Assembly: GCF_003730275.1 (NCBI RefSeq)
Contig: NZ_QTTA01000017.1
Coordinates: 1 to 64,000 of the forward strand
Source: Brevundimonas halotolerans
Lineage (GTDB): Bacteria > Pseudomonadota > Alphaproteobacteria > Caulobacterales > Caulobacteraceae
Length of the DNA stretch: 64,000 nucleotides
Direction: 5' to 3'
Below are positions 53,606-62,611 of this stretch, in pieces. The notes under the pieces were generated by a model. It saw nothing but the letters and a program-made list of their open reading frames with translations, did not search any database and was not told where the DNA came from. A program made the translations under genes and the position numbers. Each line of letters begins with the position of its first letter. The first letter of the stretch is position 1.

Positions 53606-54244
53606 ATGTTCCGTCATCTGTCTGCGGCTGCGATCGGCCTTTGCCTGCTGGCCTTGCCCGTCCATGCGCAGGCCCAGGCGGCCAGCGAGGCCGAGGCTCG
53701 CGCTCACGCCGACAAGATCATCACCAATTCTGGAGGCGCCGCTTTTTTCACGAACATCACCGATAGCGACATGCCCACCGTGCTGCATGGCCCCAGTGGC
53801 ATGGTGTGCGAATTCCCCGGGGCGGATGAGCGCGACAACATCAGACTGTTTCAGGCATCCGGCATGGACGTCGGTTGCAGTTCCTGGATCGGCCGCACGT
53901 TCGTCACCATCTTCGCCACGCGATATGACGAGGTCTATTCTGCAGAAGAGGTCATGGGCGCTGCAATCCGGGCCATACAGCGCAGTGCGCCTCGGGCCGA
54001 ACCGATCGACAGCACCTTTGAGGTTCGAACGCTCCCGGGCCAGAAGACGCCGTTGGTGACCGTGTTCGAGCTTGAGATCGATGGCCGACCGGTCCGCAGC
54101 CTGATCCTGGTGCAACACATCGGTGAATGGAGCTTCAAGGTCCGCGCGACCGGACCCTCTGGCGATGACTCGGTGGTCGAACTGTCCAGCATGGCGTTCG
54201 CCATTGCCCTGCAAGGGGCGGGCGCCGGGGGCGCAAGGGACTGA
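53606..54244 (+). CDS. Exported protein of unknown function
   Basis: 212 residues. Signal peptide MFRHLSAAAIGLCLLALPV...AQAQA. The mature part has two cysteines (MVCEFPGAD, VGCSSWIG) and ends in an alpha/beta pattern SVVELSSMAFAIAL. The stop overlaps the VWA gene start (TGATG), so it may be co-expressed with it. Family not recognised. Confidence 0.7.
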   Translation: MFRHLSAAAIGLCLLALPVHAQAQAASEAEARAHADKIITNSGGAAFFTNITDSDMPTVLHGPSGMVCEFPGADERDNIRLFQASGMDVGCSSWIGRTFVTIFATRYDEVYSAEEVMGAAIRAIQRSAPRAEPIDSTFEVRTLPGQKTPLVTVFELEIDGRPVRSLILVQHIGEWSFKVRATGPSGDDSVVELSSMAFAIALQGAGAGGARD

Positions 54245-55431
54245 TGCTCCTCCCCTTCTTCACTGCCCTGCGGGACGCCCGCGTCCCGGTCTCGCTCAAG
54301 GAATGGCTGTTCCTCATGGAGGCCATGGACAAGCGCGTTCTGACGGCCGGCACGCGGGTCGAGGACTTCTACCACCTGTCGCGGGCCGTCCTGATCAAGG
54401 ACGAGAAACACTACGACCGGTTCGATCAGGTGTTCGGCAAGGTGTTCAAGGGGCTGGAGACCGTCGGCGCGGGCGAGGAGCCGGATATCGGTGGCGTGCC
54501 CGAGGACTGGCTGAAGCTGCTGAACGAAAAATACCTGACCGACGAGCAGAAGGCCGAGATCGAGGCCCTCGGCGGCTTCGAAAAGCTGATGGAGACGCTG
54601 AAGCAGCGGCTGGAGGAACAGCACGACCGGCATCAGGGCGGATCGAAATGGATCGGCACCGGCGGCACCAGCCCCTTCGGCAACGGCGGCTATAACCCCG
54701 AGGGCGTCCGCATCGGCGGCAAGTCGCAGCACGGACGGGCGGTCAAGGTCTGGGAGAAGCGCAAGTATCGGAATCTGGACGACTCGGTCGAACTGGGCAC
54801 CCGCAACATCAAGGTGGCTCTGCGCCGCCTGCGCCGGTTCGCCCGGCAGGGCACGCCCGACGAGCTGGACATGGACGCCACCATTGACGGCACGGCGAGG
54901 CAGGGCTGGCTGGACATCCAGATGCGACCCGAGCGACGCAATACCATCAAGGTCCTGCTGTTCCTCGACATCGGCGGTTCGATGGATGGCCACGTCAAGC
55001 TGTGCGAGGAGCTGTTCTCGGCCGCAAAATCCGAGTTCCGCCACCTCGAATTCTTCTACTTCCACAACTGCCTCTACGAAGGCGTCTGGAAGGACAACCG
55101 CCGCCGGCACGAGGCCCGGACGCCGACGTGGGAAGTCCTGAACCGCTACCCCGGCGACTGGCGCGCCGTGGTGGTCGGCGACGCCACCATGAGCCCCTAT
55201 GAGGTCACCATGCCCGGCGGATCGGTCGAGCACTGGAACGAGGAGGCCGGCGCCGTCTGGCTGAAACGCCTGCGTCAGCAGTGGTCAAATTCGGCGTGGC
55301 TGAACCCGGTGCCCGAACGTTATTGGTCCTACACGCCCTCGGTCGGCCTGATCCGCGAGGTCATGGAGGACCAGATGTTCCCCTTGACTCTGGACGGGCT
55401 GGAGCGCGCCATGCGCTCCTTGGCGCGATAG
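54244..55431 (+). CDS. VWA (CoxE-like) domain protein with altered MIDAS
   Basis: 395 residues. N-terminal helical region (about 1-150), then a von Willebrand A domain (about 190-390) of the CoxE/COG3825 type. The MIDAS reads D242-I-G244-G-S246, where the canonical motif is DxSxS, so the first Ser is Gly. The C-terminus has WLNPVPERYWSYTPS, a family feature. These proteins usually act with a MoxR AAA+ ATPase; none is adjacent here, but CobS at 33793 is of that class and CobT, its normal VWA partner, is not seen. Confidence 0.88.
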   Translation: MLLPFFTALRDARVPVSLKEWLFLMEAMDKRVLTAGTRVEDFYHLSRAVLIKDEKHYDRFDQVFGKVFKGLETVGAGEEPDIGGVPEDWLKLLNEKYLTDEQKAEIEALGGFEKLMETLKQRLEEQHDRHQGGSKWIGTGGTSPFGNGGYNPEGVRIGGKSQHGRAVKVWEKRKYRNLDDSVELGTRNIKVALRRLRRFARQGTPDELDMDATIDGTARQGWLDIQMRPERRNTIKVLLFLDIGGSMDGHVKLCEELFSAAKSEFRHLEFFYFHNCLYEGVWKDNRRRHEARTPTWEVLNRYPGDWRAVVVGDATMSPYEVTMPGGSVEHWNEEAGAVWLKRLRQQWSNSAWLNPVPERYWSYTPSVGLIREVMEDQMFPLTLDGLERAMRSLAR

Positions 55432-55458
55432 GCCGACGACCACCCACAGGAGGCGTCC

Positions 55459-55896
55459 ATGCTTGGTGCAATCATCCTTGGCCTGCTGATGCAGGATCCG
55501 GCTCTGCCCCAATGGGCCCGCGACGACCCGTTCGCCTGGGAGCGCGCCCGCTGCCACCCCCAGATCCGTGGCGACACGCCGCTGGAGTCCTGCCAGTTCA
55601 GCGTCCGGCAACAGCTGGTGGCCGAGCTGGGCGACAGTCTGCCCGAGGCGCTGCGCCCCACGACTGCGCTCGAAGCCTGCGCCCGTGCGCAGGCTGATGC
55701 CAACTTCGCCGTCCAGTGCGATCAGCCCCGCGAGGTTCGAGGTCCTTCGACGCCCCAACTGCGCGAACAGGCCCGGTGCAGCACCCGCCCGCGTGCGCGT
55801 CCCGATGGCGGCGTGGTCTGGGAAGAGGTCTGCGACCCCTCCGGCACCCGCGATGACGACAGCGGCCTGCGGCTCAACCTGTCCGGCCGCGACTGA
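55459..55896 (+). CDS. Exported Cys-rich protein of unknown function
   Basis: 145 residues with a strong CAGGAGG ribosome site. The short leader MLGAIILGLLMQDPALP lacks basic residues and resembles that of the gene at 8219. Six to seven cysteines (ARCHPQI, ESCQFS, EACARA, VQCDQP, RCSTRP, VCDPSG) predict three disulfides, so a periplasmic location is likely. Immediately followed by a strong terminator. Confidence 0.68.
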   Translation: MLGAIILGLLMQDPALPQWARDDPFAWERARCHPQIRGDTPLESCQFSVRQQLVAELGDSLPEALRPTTALEACARAQADANFAVQCDQPREVRGPSTPQLREQARCSTRPRARPDGGVVWEEVCDPSGTRDDDSGLRLNLSGRD

Positions 55897-55899
55897 AAA

Positions 55900-55925
55900 A
55901 GGCCACCGTCCTGCGACGGTGGCCT
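55900..55925. terminator. Bidirectional rho-independent terminator
   Basis: Perfect 11-bp stem aggccaccgtc / gacggtggcct with a 4-base loop ctgc, preceded by aaaa and followed by cttc. It lies between convergent genes (stop at 55896 and the csbD stop at 55951) and can serve both, since the plus-strand A tract becomes a U tract on the minus strand. Confidence 0.88.
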
Positions 55926-55950
55926 CTTCAATCCGGCAGATTGATCCGGA

Positions 55951-56121
55951 CTAGTTCTTCACGTCTTCCTTGACGTCGCCAAAGGTCTTCTGGACCTTGC
56001 CTTCGACCTGATCGGCCTTGCCTTCGGCCTGCAGTTTGTGGTTGCCGGTCGCGTCGCCTGCAGCGTCCTTGACGTTGCCCACGGCTTCCTTGGCACGGCC
56101 TTCAACTTGATCCTTGTTCAT
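55951..56121 (-). CDS. csbD: CsbD-like small stress protein
   Basis: 56 residues, MNKDQVEGRAKEAVGNVKDA at the start, then EGKADQVEGKVQKTFGDVKE. This is the CsbD family (YjbJ in E. coli): Lys/Glu/Gly-rich, low-complexity, mostly disordered small proteins induced by general stress and stationary phase. GGAG lies before the ATG. A promoter-like GGAAC-N16-TGTT is 51-75 bases upstream, agreeing with EcfG control. Confidence 0.93.
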   Translation of the reverse strand: MNKDQVEGRAKEAVGNVKDAAGDATGNHKLQAEGKADQVEGKVQKTFGDVKEDVKN

Positions 56122-56171
56122 TGTCGTCTCCTGGGAGGAAGGCGAACCCGTCGTTCGCCCTATGACAATTC

Positions 56172-56196
56172 AACAGGTTCAGGCGCAGGTCGTTCC
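56172..56196 (-). promoter_or_regulatory. Possible EcfG/SigT-type promoter of csbD
   Basis: Minus strand GGAAC (56192-56196), 16 bases, TGTT (56172-56175), versus consensus GGAAC-N16/17-CGTT: one mismatch at the first -10 base. It lies in the 80-base gap between the NUDIX stop (56202) and the csbD ATG (56121). Confidence 0.5.
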
Positions 56197-56201
56197 CCGG
56201 A

Positions 56202-56651
56202 TCACGCGGATGTGCGAGACCTCAGCCAGACCGCCACCGCCCAGGCATGGGCCTCGTGACGCAGACTGGCCAGGGCCTCCACCAGGTCCAGCCAGACCAG
56301 TTCGTGGTCGTCCTCGATCTTGCCGGACGGCGTGGGGTCCAGCAAACGCAGCGTCCAGAAACCGCCCGTGTTGTTGACCGTGCGCCCGTCGCTCTTGTCC
56401 ACGAACTGGGCGGCTTCGGTCAGGCACACGTCCGCCGCCACCCGAAGGCCGGTTTCCTCGCGGAACTCCCGCACAACCGCTTCGGGCTCGGACTCATCGC
56501 CATCGCGCGCGCCACCGGGCAGGTCGAGATAGCTGCCCTCGCCCCGGTCAATCCGCACACAGGCCAGCCGCCCCTCGTGCACCAGAATGCCGAAAGCCGT
56601 GGGGCGCGGCGCATAGGTATGGTGGGGTCTGGGAATTCCGAACTGCAGCAT
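56202..56651 (-). CDS. NUDIX hydrolase
   Basis: 149 residues. Nudix box GGARDGDESEPEAVVREFREETGL (here split: GGARDGDE ... REFREETGL) fits Gx5Ex7REUxEExGU exactly. Substrate class is unknown: nucleoside diphosphate derivatives in general. An 8-base gap separates it from the REC-HisKA_2 gene, so it may be the last gene of the kinase operon. Confidence 0.93.
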   Translation of the reverse strand: MLQFGIPRPHHTYAPRPTAFGILVHEGRLACVRIDRGEGSYLDLPGGARDGDESEPEAVVREFREETGLRVAADVCLTEAAQFVDKSDGRTVNNTGGFWTLRLLDPTPSGKIEDDHELVWLDLVEALASLRHEAHAWAVAVWLRSRTSA

Positions 56652-56659
56652 GGTCCGGC

Positions 56660-57724
56660 CTAGAGGTCGAAAGCCAACTGGGCGCGCACGCCCTTGTGCG
56701 CGTCATCGAAGCTGACCCGGGAGCGTAACCCCCCCGCCATGGCCGCCACGATCTTGGAGCCGAGCCCCGTGCCTTTCGGTCCCGCGGACTGATCCCCCAG
56801 CCCCGGCCCGTCGTCCTCAACCGTCAGCAGGGCGCGCCCGTCTCCATCTGCCTTGAGGTGGATGCGGATTTCGCCACCCTGACCGGGTTCGTAGGCATAT
56901 TTGACGGCGTTGGTGACCAGTTCGGTCACGATCACGCCAAGCGAGACCGCCTGATCCGTGCCGACGTTCATGGGGTCGGCATCCAGCGTCAGATTGGGCG
57001 CATTGTCCTCGCGTCCCAGCGACACACTCAGCTCCTCGATCAGGCTTCTCAGATACTCATCCATAGCCACCTGGGCCATATCGCCCGAGGTGTAGAGGCG
57101 GCGGTGCACGTGGGCGACCGCCTCGATGCGCGCCTGCGCCTCGCGCAGCGCATCCCGGGCCGCACCGTCCGCCAGCTGGCGCATCTGCAGCGAGATGAAG
57201 CTGGACACCAGCTGCAGCGAGTTGCCGACCCGGTGGTTGACCTCACGCAGCATGGCCTCGGCCCGGTCACGGGCCATGCGGATCTCGTCCTGGGCGGTCT
57301 CGTTTTCACGCTGAAGGCGACGCCGGTTGTGGGCGTCCTCGATGGCCGACCGCAGCAGGGAGGTGAAGTCCTCCGACACGTCCTTGATCACATAGTCCGC
57401 CGCCCCGGCCCGCAGGGCGGCAACCGCAATGCGGCCCTCCTGAGCGCCGGTGACGTAGACGACGGGGGGCGGATCAGGCAGGGCCAGAATGTCGGGCAGC
57501 ACATCCAGCCCGTCGCGCTCGGGCATGTAGTGGTCCAGCGCACAGACGTCGAATACCTGACCGCCTTTCAGGCACTCCAGACCGGCCTCGCCGTCGGCCG
57601 CGCAGGTGACTGCAAAGCCCTGACGGCCAAGCTCCTTTTCGACCAGCCGCGACAGGCCGCGGTCGTCGTCAATGTAGAGCAGTCTGAGGGGCGTGGTCAG
57701 CGGTTCCAAACAGCGCTCACTCAA
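56660..57724 (-). CDS. Response regulator-histidine kinase fusion (REC-HisKA_2-HATPase)
   Basis: 354 residues. N-terminal receiver with acceptor Asp64 (CALDHYMPERDG) and DD pocket at 19-21, then HisKA_2 with phospho-His164 (REVNHRVGNSLQL) and an HATPase with ELVTNAVKYA and DDGPGLG, GTGLGSKI. HisKA_2/HWE kinases feed PhyR-type general-stress and light or redox relays. A receiver on the N-terminal side means it is probably controlled by upstream phosphate, plausibly from the neighbouring receiver or CHASE3 kinase. ATG overlaps the free-receiver stop by 4 bases. Confidence 0.94.
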   Translation of the reverse strand: MSERCLEPLTTPLRLLYIDDDRGLSRLVEKELGRQGFAVTCAADGEAGLECLKGGQVFDVCALDHYMPERDGLDVLPDILALPDPPPVVYVTGAQEGRIAVAALRAGAADYVIKDVSEDFTSLLRSAIEDAHNRRRLQRENETAQDEIRMARDRAEAMLREVNHRVGNSLQLVSSFISLQMRQLADGAARDALREAQARIEAVAHVHRRLYTSGDMAQVAMDEYLRSLIEELSVSLGREDNAPNLTLDADPMNVGTDQAVSLGVIVTELVTNAVKYAYEPGQGGEIRIHLKADGDGRALLTVEDDGPGLGDQSAGPKGTGLGSKIVAAMAGGLRSRVSFDDAHKGVRAQLAFDL

Positions 57725-58146
57725 TCGATTTCGGGGGCCTGAATGACCGAAAGGAAAAGGCCCAGTTGCCGGATGGCTTCGGAGAAGGACTCATACTCCA
57801 CCGGCTTGGTGATGTAGACATTACAGCCCAGATCATAGCACCGCTGGATTTCCGCCTTGTCATCCGTAGTGGTCAGGATCACCACGGGCGCGCGCCGCAG
57901 CCGGGCATCCGACTTGATCTTCTCCAGAATGTCGGTGCCCGACATGTCCGGCAGGTTCAGGTCCAACAGGATCAGCAGCGGGCCATTGGTCAGCACCGCC
58001 TCGCTGAACAGATGCTCAAGGGCTGATGTGCCGTCAGCAAAATGCTCGATCGCGTTCGAGATGTTGGCGCGGCGGATGTTCTTCTCGATCAGCCGCGCAT
58101 GGCCGTGATCGTCTTCAATCATCACGATTTTGACGGGTGTGGTCAT
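57721..58146 (-). CDS. Stand-alone receiver (Rcp1-like)
   Basis: 141 residues. Receiver only: acidic EDD at 11-13, acceptor Asp62 (LLDLNLPDMSG), Thr in LTTTD and Lys in TKPVEYES. The sequence type is that of Rcp1, the partner of bacteriophytochrome kinases. Overlaps the CHASE3 kinase stop and the REC-kinase start by 4 bases each, so the three are stoichiometrically coupled. Confidence 0.95.
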   Translation of the reverse strand: MTTPVKIVMIEDDHGHARLIEKNIRRANISNAIEHFADGTSALEHLFSEAVLTNGPLLILLDLNLPDMSGTDILEKIKSDARLRRAPVVILTTTDDKAEIQRCYDLGCNVYITKPVEYESFSEAIRQLGLFLSVIQAPEID

Positions 58147-59678
58147 GAGGCGGTTCCGTTTTCCGAGACGTACAGGCGTTTGGGAAATTTGAGGATGAAT
58201 GTCGAGCCTTCGCCCAGTCTCGACTCGACGGCGATATCGCCGCCCATCCGGCGAATGCTGTTCTTGACGAAGGCCAGCCCCAGACCCTCGCCCGGCTGAT
58301 CCTGTTTGCCGGAGCGACGGAACAGTTCAAATATCCGCTCGTGGTCCCGGTCTGAGATGCCGCGGCCGTTGTCGATGATGCGGTACTCGACCATCCCGTC
58401 GGCTAGGTCCTGACCCTCGATCCGGATCCGCCCGGGGCGCTTCGGGTCCAGATATTTGACGGCATTGTCGATCATATTGCTGAACACCTGCTCCAGCGAC
58501 AGTCGATCACCCGTCAGACCCGGCAACTCGGCCACCTCGACCTCGGCCCCGGCGGCCTCCGTTTGATGGTTCACACTGTCGGCAATCTTGCCAACCATGG
58601 CCGTCATATTGATCGGCTCTGAAGACAGCACGCGTCGCCCGTCCCGGGACAGTTTCAGGATGGCATTGATCAACCGGTCCATCTTCTCGGTCGAGGCGCG
58701 GATGAAGCCGATCGCCTCGGGCACATCCTCGCGCACGGCGACCAGGGCATCGCGCTCCATCAGATCGGGCGCCTCCGTTTCGACCTTGGCCATCTGGCGG
58801 TCGATGACCTTGCCGGCCTGTTCCAGTTCGGAGGTGTAGCCCATGACGTTGACCAGTGGCGCGCGCAGGTCATGGCTGACGATATAGGCGAAGCGTTGAA
58901 CCTCCTCGTTGGCACGGATCAGGTCGCCGGTGCGGTCCCGCACCTCATTTTCCAGATTGGCATTGATGCGGTCCAGCTCGTAGTGGGCGGCCTGCATTTC
59001 ACGCAGGTATCGCAGCACGATCCAGGCCACGATGCCCGCCAGCATCAGCACCAGAATTCCGGCCATGGCGTTGACGCCGATCGTCGCGCGCGCGGACCAT
59101 TCCGACTGTTGCCGACGGGACGCGAACCGCTCGCTCTCGATCGTATCGATCGCGTCGATCTCGAGCCGCATGGCGTCCATCAGTTCCTTGCCCCGCCCGT
59201 CGCGGACGATCTGCACGGCATCGCCGGCGCGACCGCTGCGGGCCAGGGTGATGCTTGCATCCATCACACCCAGACGTTCGCGCGCCAGGTTTCTCAGACG
59301 ATCGACCCGCTCGCGCACCTCGGGGTCGCTGGCGGTCAGGTCATCGAGTTCCTGCATCACCATCGGAAGTTCGCGAACAGCTTCGTCGTGAATGGTCAGG
59401 AACTGTTGACGCCCGGTCAGCAGATATCCCCGCTGGCCGGTTTCAGCATCGACCAGCCGGGTCAGCACATCGCGTGCCGCAACCTGTACGCGAACATTGC
59501 GATCGATGGTTTCATTGAACTCGGCCGTACGACCGATCATGACAAAGGTGGCCAGATTGACGGCCAGTAGCAGCACAAGTGCCAGAGACAGCAGCCCAAG
59601 CAGGGATCGGCCCAGGCTGGCCGTTCGCAGGAAGCGGCTGAATGCCGTCAGATTTTCGCGGATTTCCCAGCTCATCAC
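58143..59678 (-). CDS. CHASE3 sensor histidine kinase
   Basis: 511 residues. TM1 about 26-48, periplasmic CHASE3 domain (about 50-195) with hallmark TGQRGYLLTG, TM2 about 199-222, a coiled coil with NLENEVRDRTGDLIRANEEVQRF (in part), HisKA with phospho-His269 (IVSHDLRAPLVN) and HATPase with NMIDNAVKYL, DNGRGIS and GEGLGL. No phytochrome or PAS domain. It heads the CHASE3-kinase, receiver, REC-kinase operon. Confidence 0.96.
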   Translation of the reverse strand: MMSWEIRENLTAFSRFLRTASLGRSLLGLLSLALVLLLAVNLATFVMIGRTAEFNETIDRNVRVQVAARDVLTRLVDAETGQRGYLLTGRQQFLTIHDEAVRELPMVMQELDDLTASDPEVRERVDRLRNLARERLGVMDASITLARSGRAGDAVQIVRDGRGKELMDAMRLEIDAIDTIESERFASRRQQSEWSARATIGVNAMAGILVLMLAGIVAWIVLRYLREMQAAHYELDRINANLENEVRDRTGDLIRANEEVQRFAYIVSHDLRAPLVNVMGYTSELEQAGKVIDRQMAKVETEAPDLMERDALVAVREDVPEAIGFIRASTEKMDRLINAILKLSRDGRRVLSSEPINMTAMVGKIADSVNHQTEAAGAEVEVAELPGLTGDRLSLEQVFSNMIDNAVKYLDPKRPGRIRIEGQDLADGMVEYRIIDNGRGISDRDHERIFELFRRSGKQDQPGEGLGLAFVKNSIRRMGGDIAVESRLGEGSTFILKFPKRLYVSENGTAS

Positions 59679-59793
59679 CGGCCACGTTTAACCGCCGGTC
59701 GGCCCAAGTCCAGTCGCGTCTCGGGTGAAACCTTCGACGTTCCCGCGATTTACGGTTAGCATAGGGTTGATACGCAACGCGTAAGGGGGCGAC

Positions 59794-60501
59794 ATGGTCT
59801 GGTGGTGGTGGATTATTCCGGCAATCGTTGGGTTGGCGGGTGTCATCTTTCTGCTAAGCGGTCTGGGGGCTTTTTTCCGCGGCAAATTCCTGAGCGGCGG
59901 TCTGGGGGCCATCGGTGGTGGCGGTCTGGCTGCAGCGGCGGCGATTGCCGCGCTGCTCGGGATGAACGTCCAGACCTATGCCCGCCTCACCTATGAGCGA
60001 CCGGTGGCCACGATCCAGGTCAAGCAGCTTGGCCCCCAGTATTACGAGACGACCGTCATCCAGCCCGCCGCCAACGGCACTGATGCGCCGACCACAGCGG
60101 TCTACCCCCTGCATGGTGACCAATGGCGGATCGAGGCGCAGGTCCTGCGCTGGAAGCCCTGGGCCACGGTTCTGGGCCTCGACACCCAGTACCGCCTCGA
60201 TCGTCTGTCGGGCCGATACCAGTCGATTCAGCAGGAACGCGAGGGCATCCGCAGCGTCCACGACCTCAGCGGCGGCGACCAGCCCGATGCCCTGCCCTGG
60301 CGGATCAATGCGTGGGACATGGCGCGCAAATATCGCCGCTATGTCGATGCGGTCGACACCCTTTACGGTGGCGGCGCCTATATGCCGATGGCCGATGGCG
60401 CGGAATATGAGGTCTGGATCACCCAGTCCGGTCTTGTCGCCCGCCCGACCAACGAAGCCGCCCGCCAGGCGTCCTCCGAAGGCTGGACCGAGGTCAACTG
60501 A
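59794..60501 (+). CDS. Membrane protein of unknown function
   Basis: 235 residues. Tryptophan-rich start MVWWWWIIPAIVGLAG, then two helices (about 3-27 and 35-58, glycine-rich GGLGAIGGGGLAAAAAIAALL in part). The soluble remainder is beta-rich with YERPVATIQVKQLGPQYYETTV and YPLHGDQWRIEAQVLRWKPW. Homologs in this order are annotated inconsistently, and I see no transporter fold. Divergent from the CHASE3 kinase gene (115-base gap). Confidence 0.7.
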   Translation: MVWWWWIIPAIVGLAGVIFLLSGLGAFFRGKFLSGGLGAIGGGGLAAAAAIAALLGMNVQTYARLTYERPVATIQVKQLGPQYYETTVIQPAANGTDAPTTAVYPLHGDQWRIEAQVLRWKPWATVLGLDTQYRLDRLSGRYQSIQQEREGIRSVHDLSGGDQPDALPWRINAWDMARKYRRYVDAVDTLYGGGAYMPMADGAEYEVWITQSGLVARPTNEAARQASSEGWTEVN

Positions 60502-60508
60502 TCCCGCG

Positions 60509-62611
60509 TCAGACCTGCCCCAGCGTACGCAGCCGCGCGCGAGGGTGGATCTCGTTCTGGCTCATCACCACGGTCTGACCGCGGAAGCGTTCGATGATCG
60601 AGCGCACATAGGGCCGCACCTGCGGGCCGGTCAGCAGCACCGCCGTCTCGCCCGACATGGCCGCGCGTTCGAAAACGTCCCGCACCGCCCGGATGAAGTC
60701 CTGCAGCCGTGACGGCGCCATGGCCAGCTGCTTGTCCTCGCCCTGTCCGACCAGGCTTTCGGCAAAGGCCTGCTCCCACTCGGGTGACAGGGTCACGATC
60801 GGCAGGGCCCCGTCGTCGGCCTTGTGCTGCCAGCACAGCTGACGCGCCAGACGGGTCCGCACATGCTCGACCAGGGTGGTCACCGAGCTGGTGTGCGGCG
60901 CGGCTTCCGCCAGACCTTCCAGAATGGCGGCCAGATCGCGGATCGAGACCTTTTCCTTGAGCAGGGTCTGCAGCACCCGCTGCAGGGTGGTGACGGTCAC
61001 CGAGCCGGGGATCAGATCCTCGACCAGCTTCTTCTCCTCGCCCTCCAGACCGTTCAGCAGCTTCTGCACCTCGGCATAGGACAGCAGCTCGGCCATATTC
61101 TCCTTGAGGATCTCGGTCAGGTGGGTGGTCAGCACGGTCGAGGGATCCACCACCGTATAGCCGCGGAAGGTCGCCTCCTCGCGCAGGGACTCGTCGATCC
61201 AGGTCGCCGGCAGGCCAAAGGCGGGTTCCTTGGTGTGCTCGCCCGGCAGTTCGACCTGACGGCCCGCCGGATCCATGGCCAGCAGTTGCCCCAGACGCAC
61301 CTCGCCCTTGCCGGCCTCCATCTCCTTGATGCGGATGGCATAGCCCTGGGTGCCGAGGCGCATATTGTCGAGGATGCGCACCGAGGGCATGACGAAGCCG
61401 TACTCCTGCGCCAGCGACCGGCGCAGGGCGCGGACCTGATCGGTCAGGCGACGCCCTTCCAGATCATTGATCAGGGCGAGCAGGGAATAGCCCAGCTCGA
61501 TCTTGACCTCATCGATATTGAGCGCGGTCGAGATCGGCTCCTCAACGTCCTCACGGGGCTTGGATGACTCGGCAGTTTCCACCGGCGCCGGTTTCAGACG
61601 TGCCCGGCCCAGCCGCCAGGCCATGAAGCCCGAACCTGCCGCCAGCGCGAAGAACGGCAGCAGAGGCATGCCCGGGATTAGACCGATCAGGGCCGAGGCT
61701 GCCGCCACCATGCCGAGGCTGATGGGGTTGGTGGCCAGCTGGCTGACCAGGGCCTTGTCAGCCGACCCCTCGACCCCGGCCTTGGACACCAGAAAGCCTG
61801 CGGCGATCGAGATGATGATGGCTGGCACCTGGGTGACCAGACCATCGCCGATGGTCAGTTGGACGTAGGCCGTGGCCGCTTCGCCCATCGGCATGCCGTG
61901 CTGCAACGTCCCGATCAGGATCCCACCCAGCACATTGATGAAGACGATGATCAGGCCGGCGACCGCGTCGCCACGCACGAATTTCGAGGCACCGTCCATG
62001 GCGCCGAAGAAGGTCGATTCCTGCTCCAGTTCCTTGCGGCGGATCTTGGCCTGATCCTCGGTGATCAGGCCCGACGACAGATCGGCATCGATGGCCATCT
62101 GCTTGCCCGGCATGGAGTCGAGGGTGAAGCGGGCCGAGACCTCGGCGATGCGGGTCGAGCCCTTGGTGATGACGACAAAGTTCACCACCAGAATGATGGC
62201 AAAGACGATGATACCGATGATGAAGCTGCCGCCCATCATCAGGGCGCCGAACGCCTCGATCACATGGCCGGCGGCGTCCCCGCCCTCGTGACCGCTGGTC
62301 AGAACCAGCCGGGTCGAGGCCAGGTTCAGCCCGAGGCGGAACAGGGTCGAGACCAGCAGCACCGTCGGGAAGATGGCGAAGTCCAGTGGCTTCTTCATCA
62401 TCAGGGCGGTCATCAGTATCAGCACACTGGAGATCAGCGAGATCGCCAGCAGCATATCCATCAGGAAGGCCGGGATCGGCAGGATCAGCAGCAGGATGAC
62501 GCCGATGACGCCGACCGCCATGCCGACCTCGCCCCGCGCGACCCAACCCAGCATGTCCTTGCCCGAAGGCCGCGCCATGCCGTCCTTCATCATGATGGGG
62601 GCGTCGGTCAT
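60509..62611 (-). CDS. flhA: Flagellar biosynthesis protein FlhA (export gate)
   Basis: 700 residues: eight helices in the first about 330, then the cytosolic ring domain. PTVLLVSTLFRLGLNLASTRLVL, RIAEVSARFTLDSMPGKQMAIDADL and LITEDQAKIRRKELEQESTF (each in part) are the FlhA/FHIPEP signatures. FlhA is the export-gate component that docks chaperone-substrate complexes. Its ATG overlaps the beta-lactamase stop by 4 bases (ATGA at 62608-62611), and flbD lies beyond. In Caulobacter flbD and flhA are close neighbours without such an insertion. Confidence 0.98.
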   Translation of the reverse strand: MTDAPIMMKDGMARPSGKDMLGWVARGEVGMAVGVIGVILLLILPIPAFLMDMLLAISLISSVLILMTALMMKKPLDFAIFPTVLLVSTLFRLGLNLASTRLVLTSGHEGGDAAGHVIEAFGALMMGGSFIIGIIVFAIILVVNFVVITKGSTRIAEVSARFTLDSMPGKQMAIDADLSSGLITEDQAKIRRKELEQESTFFGAMDGASKFVRGDAVAGLIIVFINVLGGILIGTLQHGMPMGEAATAYVQLTIGDGLVTQVPAIIISIAAGFLVSKAGVEGSADKALVSQLATNPISLGMVAAASALIGLIPGMPLLPFFALAAGSGFMAWRLGRARLKPAPVETAESSKPREDVEEPISTALNIDEVKIELGYSLLALINDLEGRRLTDQVRALRRSLAQEYGFVMPSVRILDNMRLGTQGYAIRIKEMEAGKGEVRLGQLLAMDPAGRQVELPGEHTKEPAFGLPATWIDESLREEATFRGYTVVDPSTVLTTHLTEILKENMAELLSYAEVQKLLNGLEGEEKKLVEDLIPGSVTVTTLQRVLQTLLKEKVSIRDLAAILEGLAEAAPHTSSVTTLVEHVRTRLARQLCWQHKADDGALPIVTLSPEWEQAFAESLVGQGEDKQLAMAPSRLQDFIRAVRDVFERAAMSGETAVLLTGPQVRPYVRSIIERFRGQTVVMSQNEIHPRARLRTLGQV

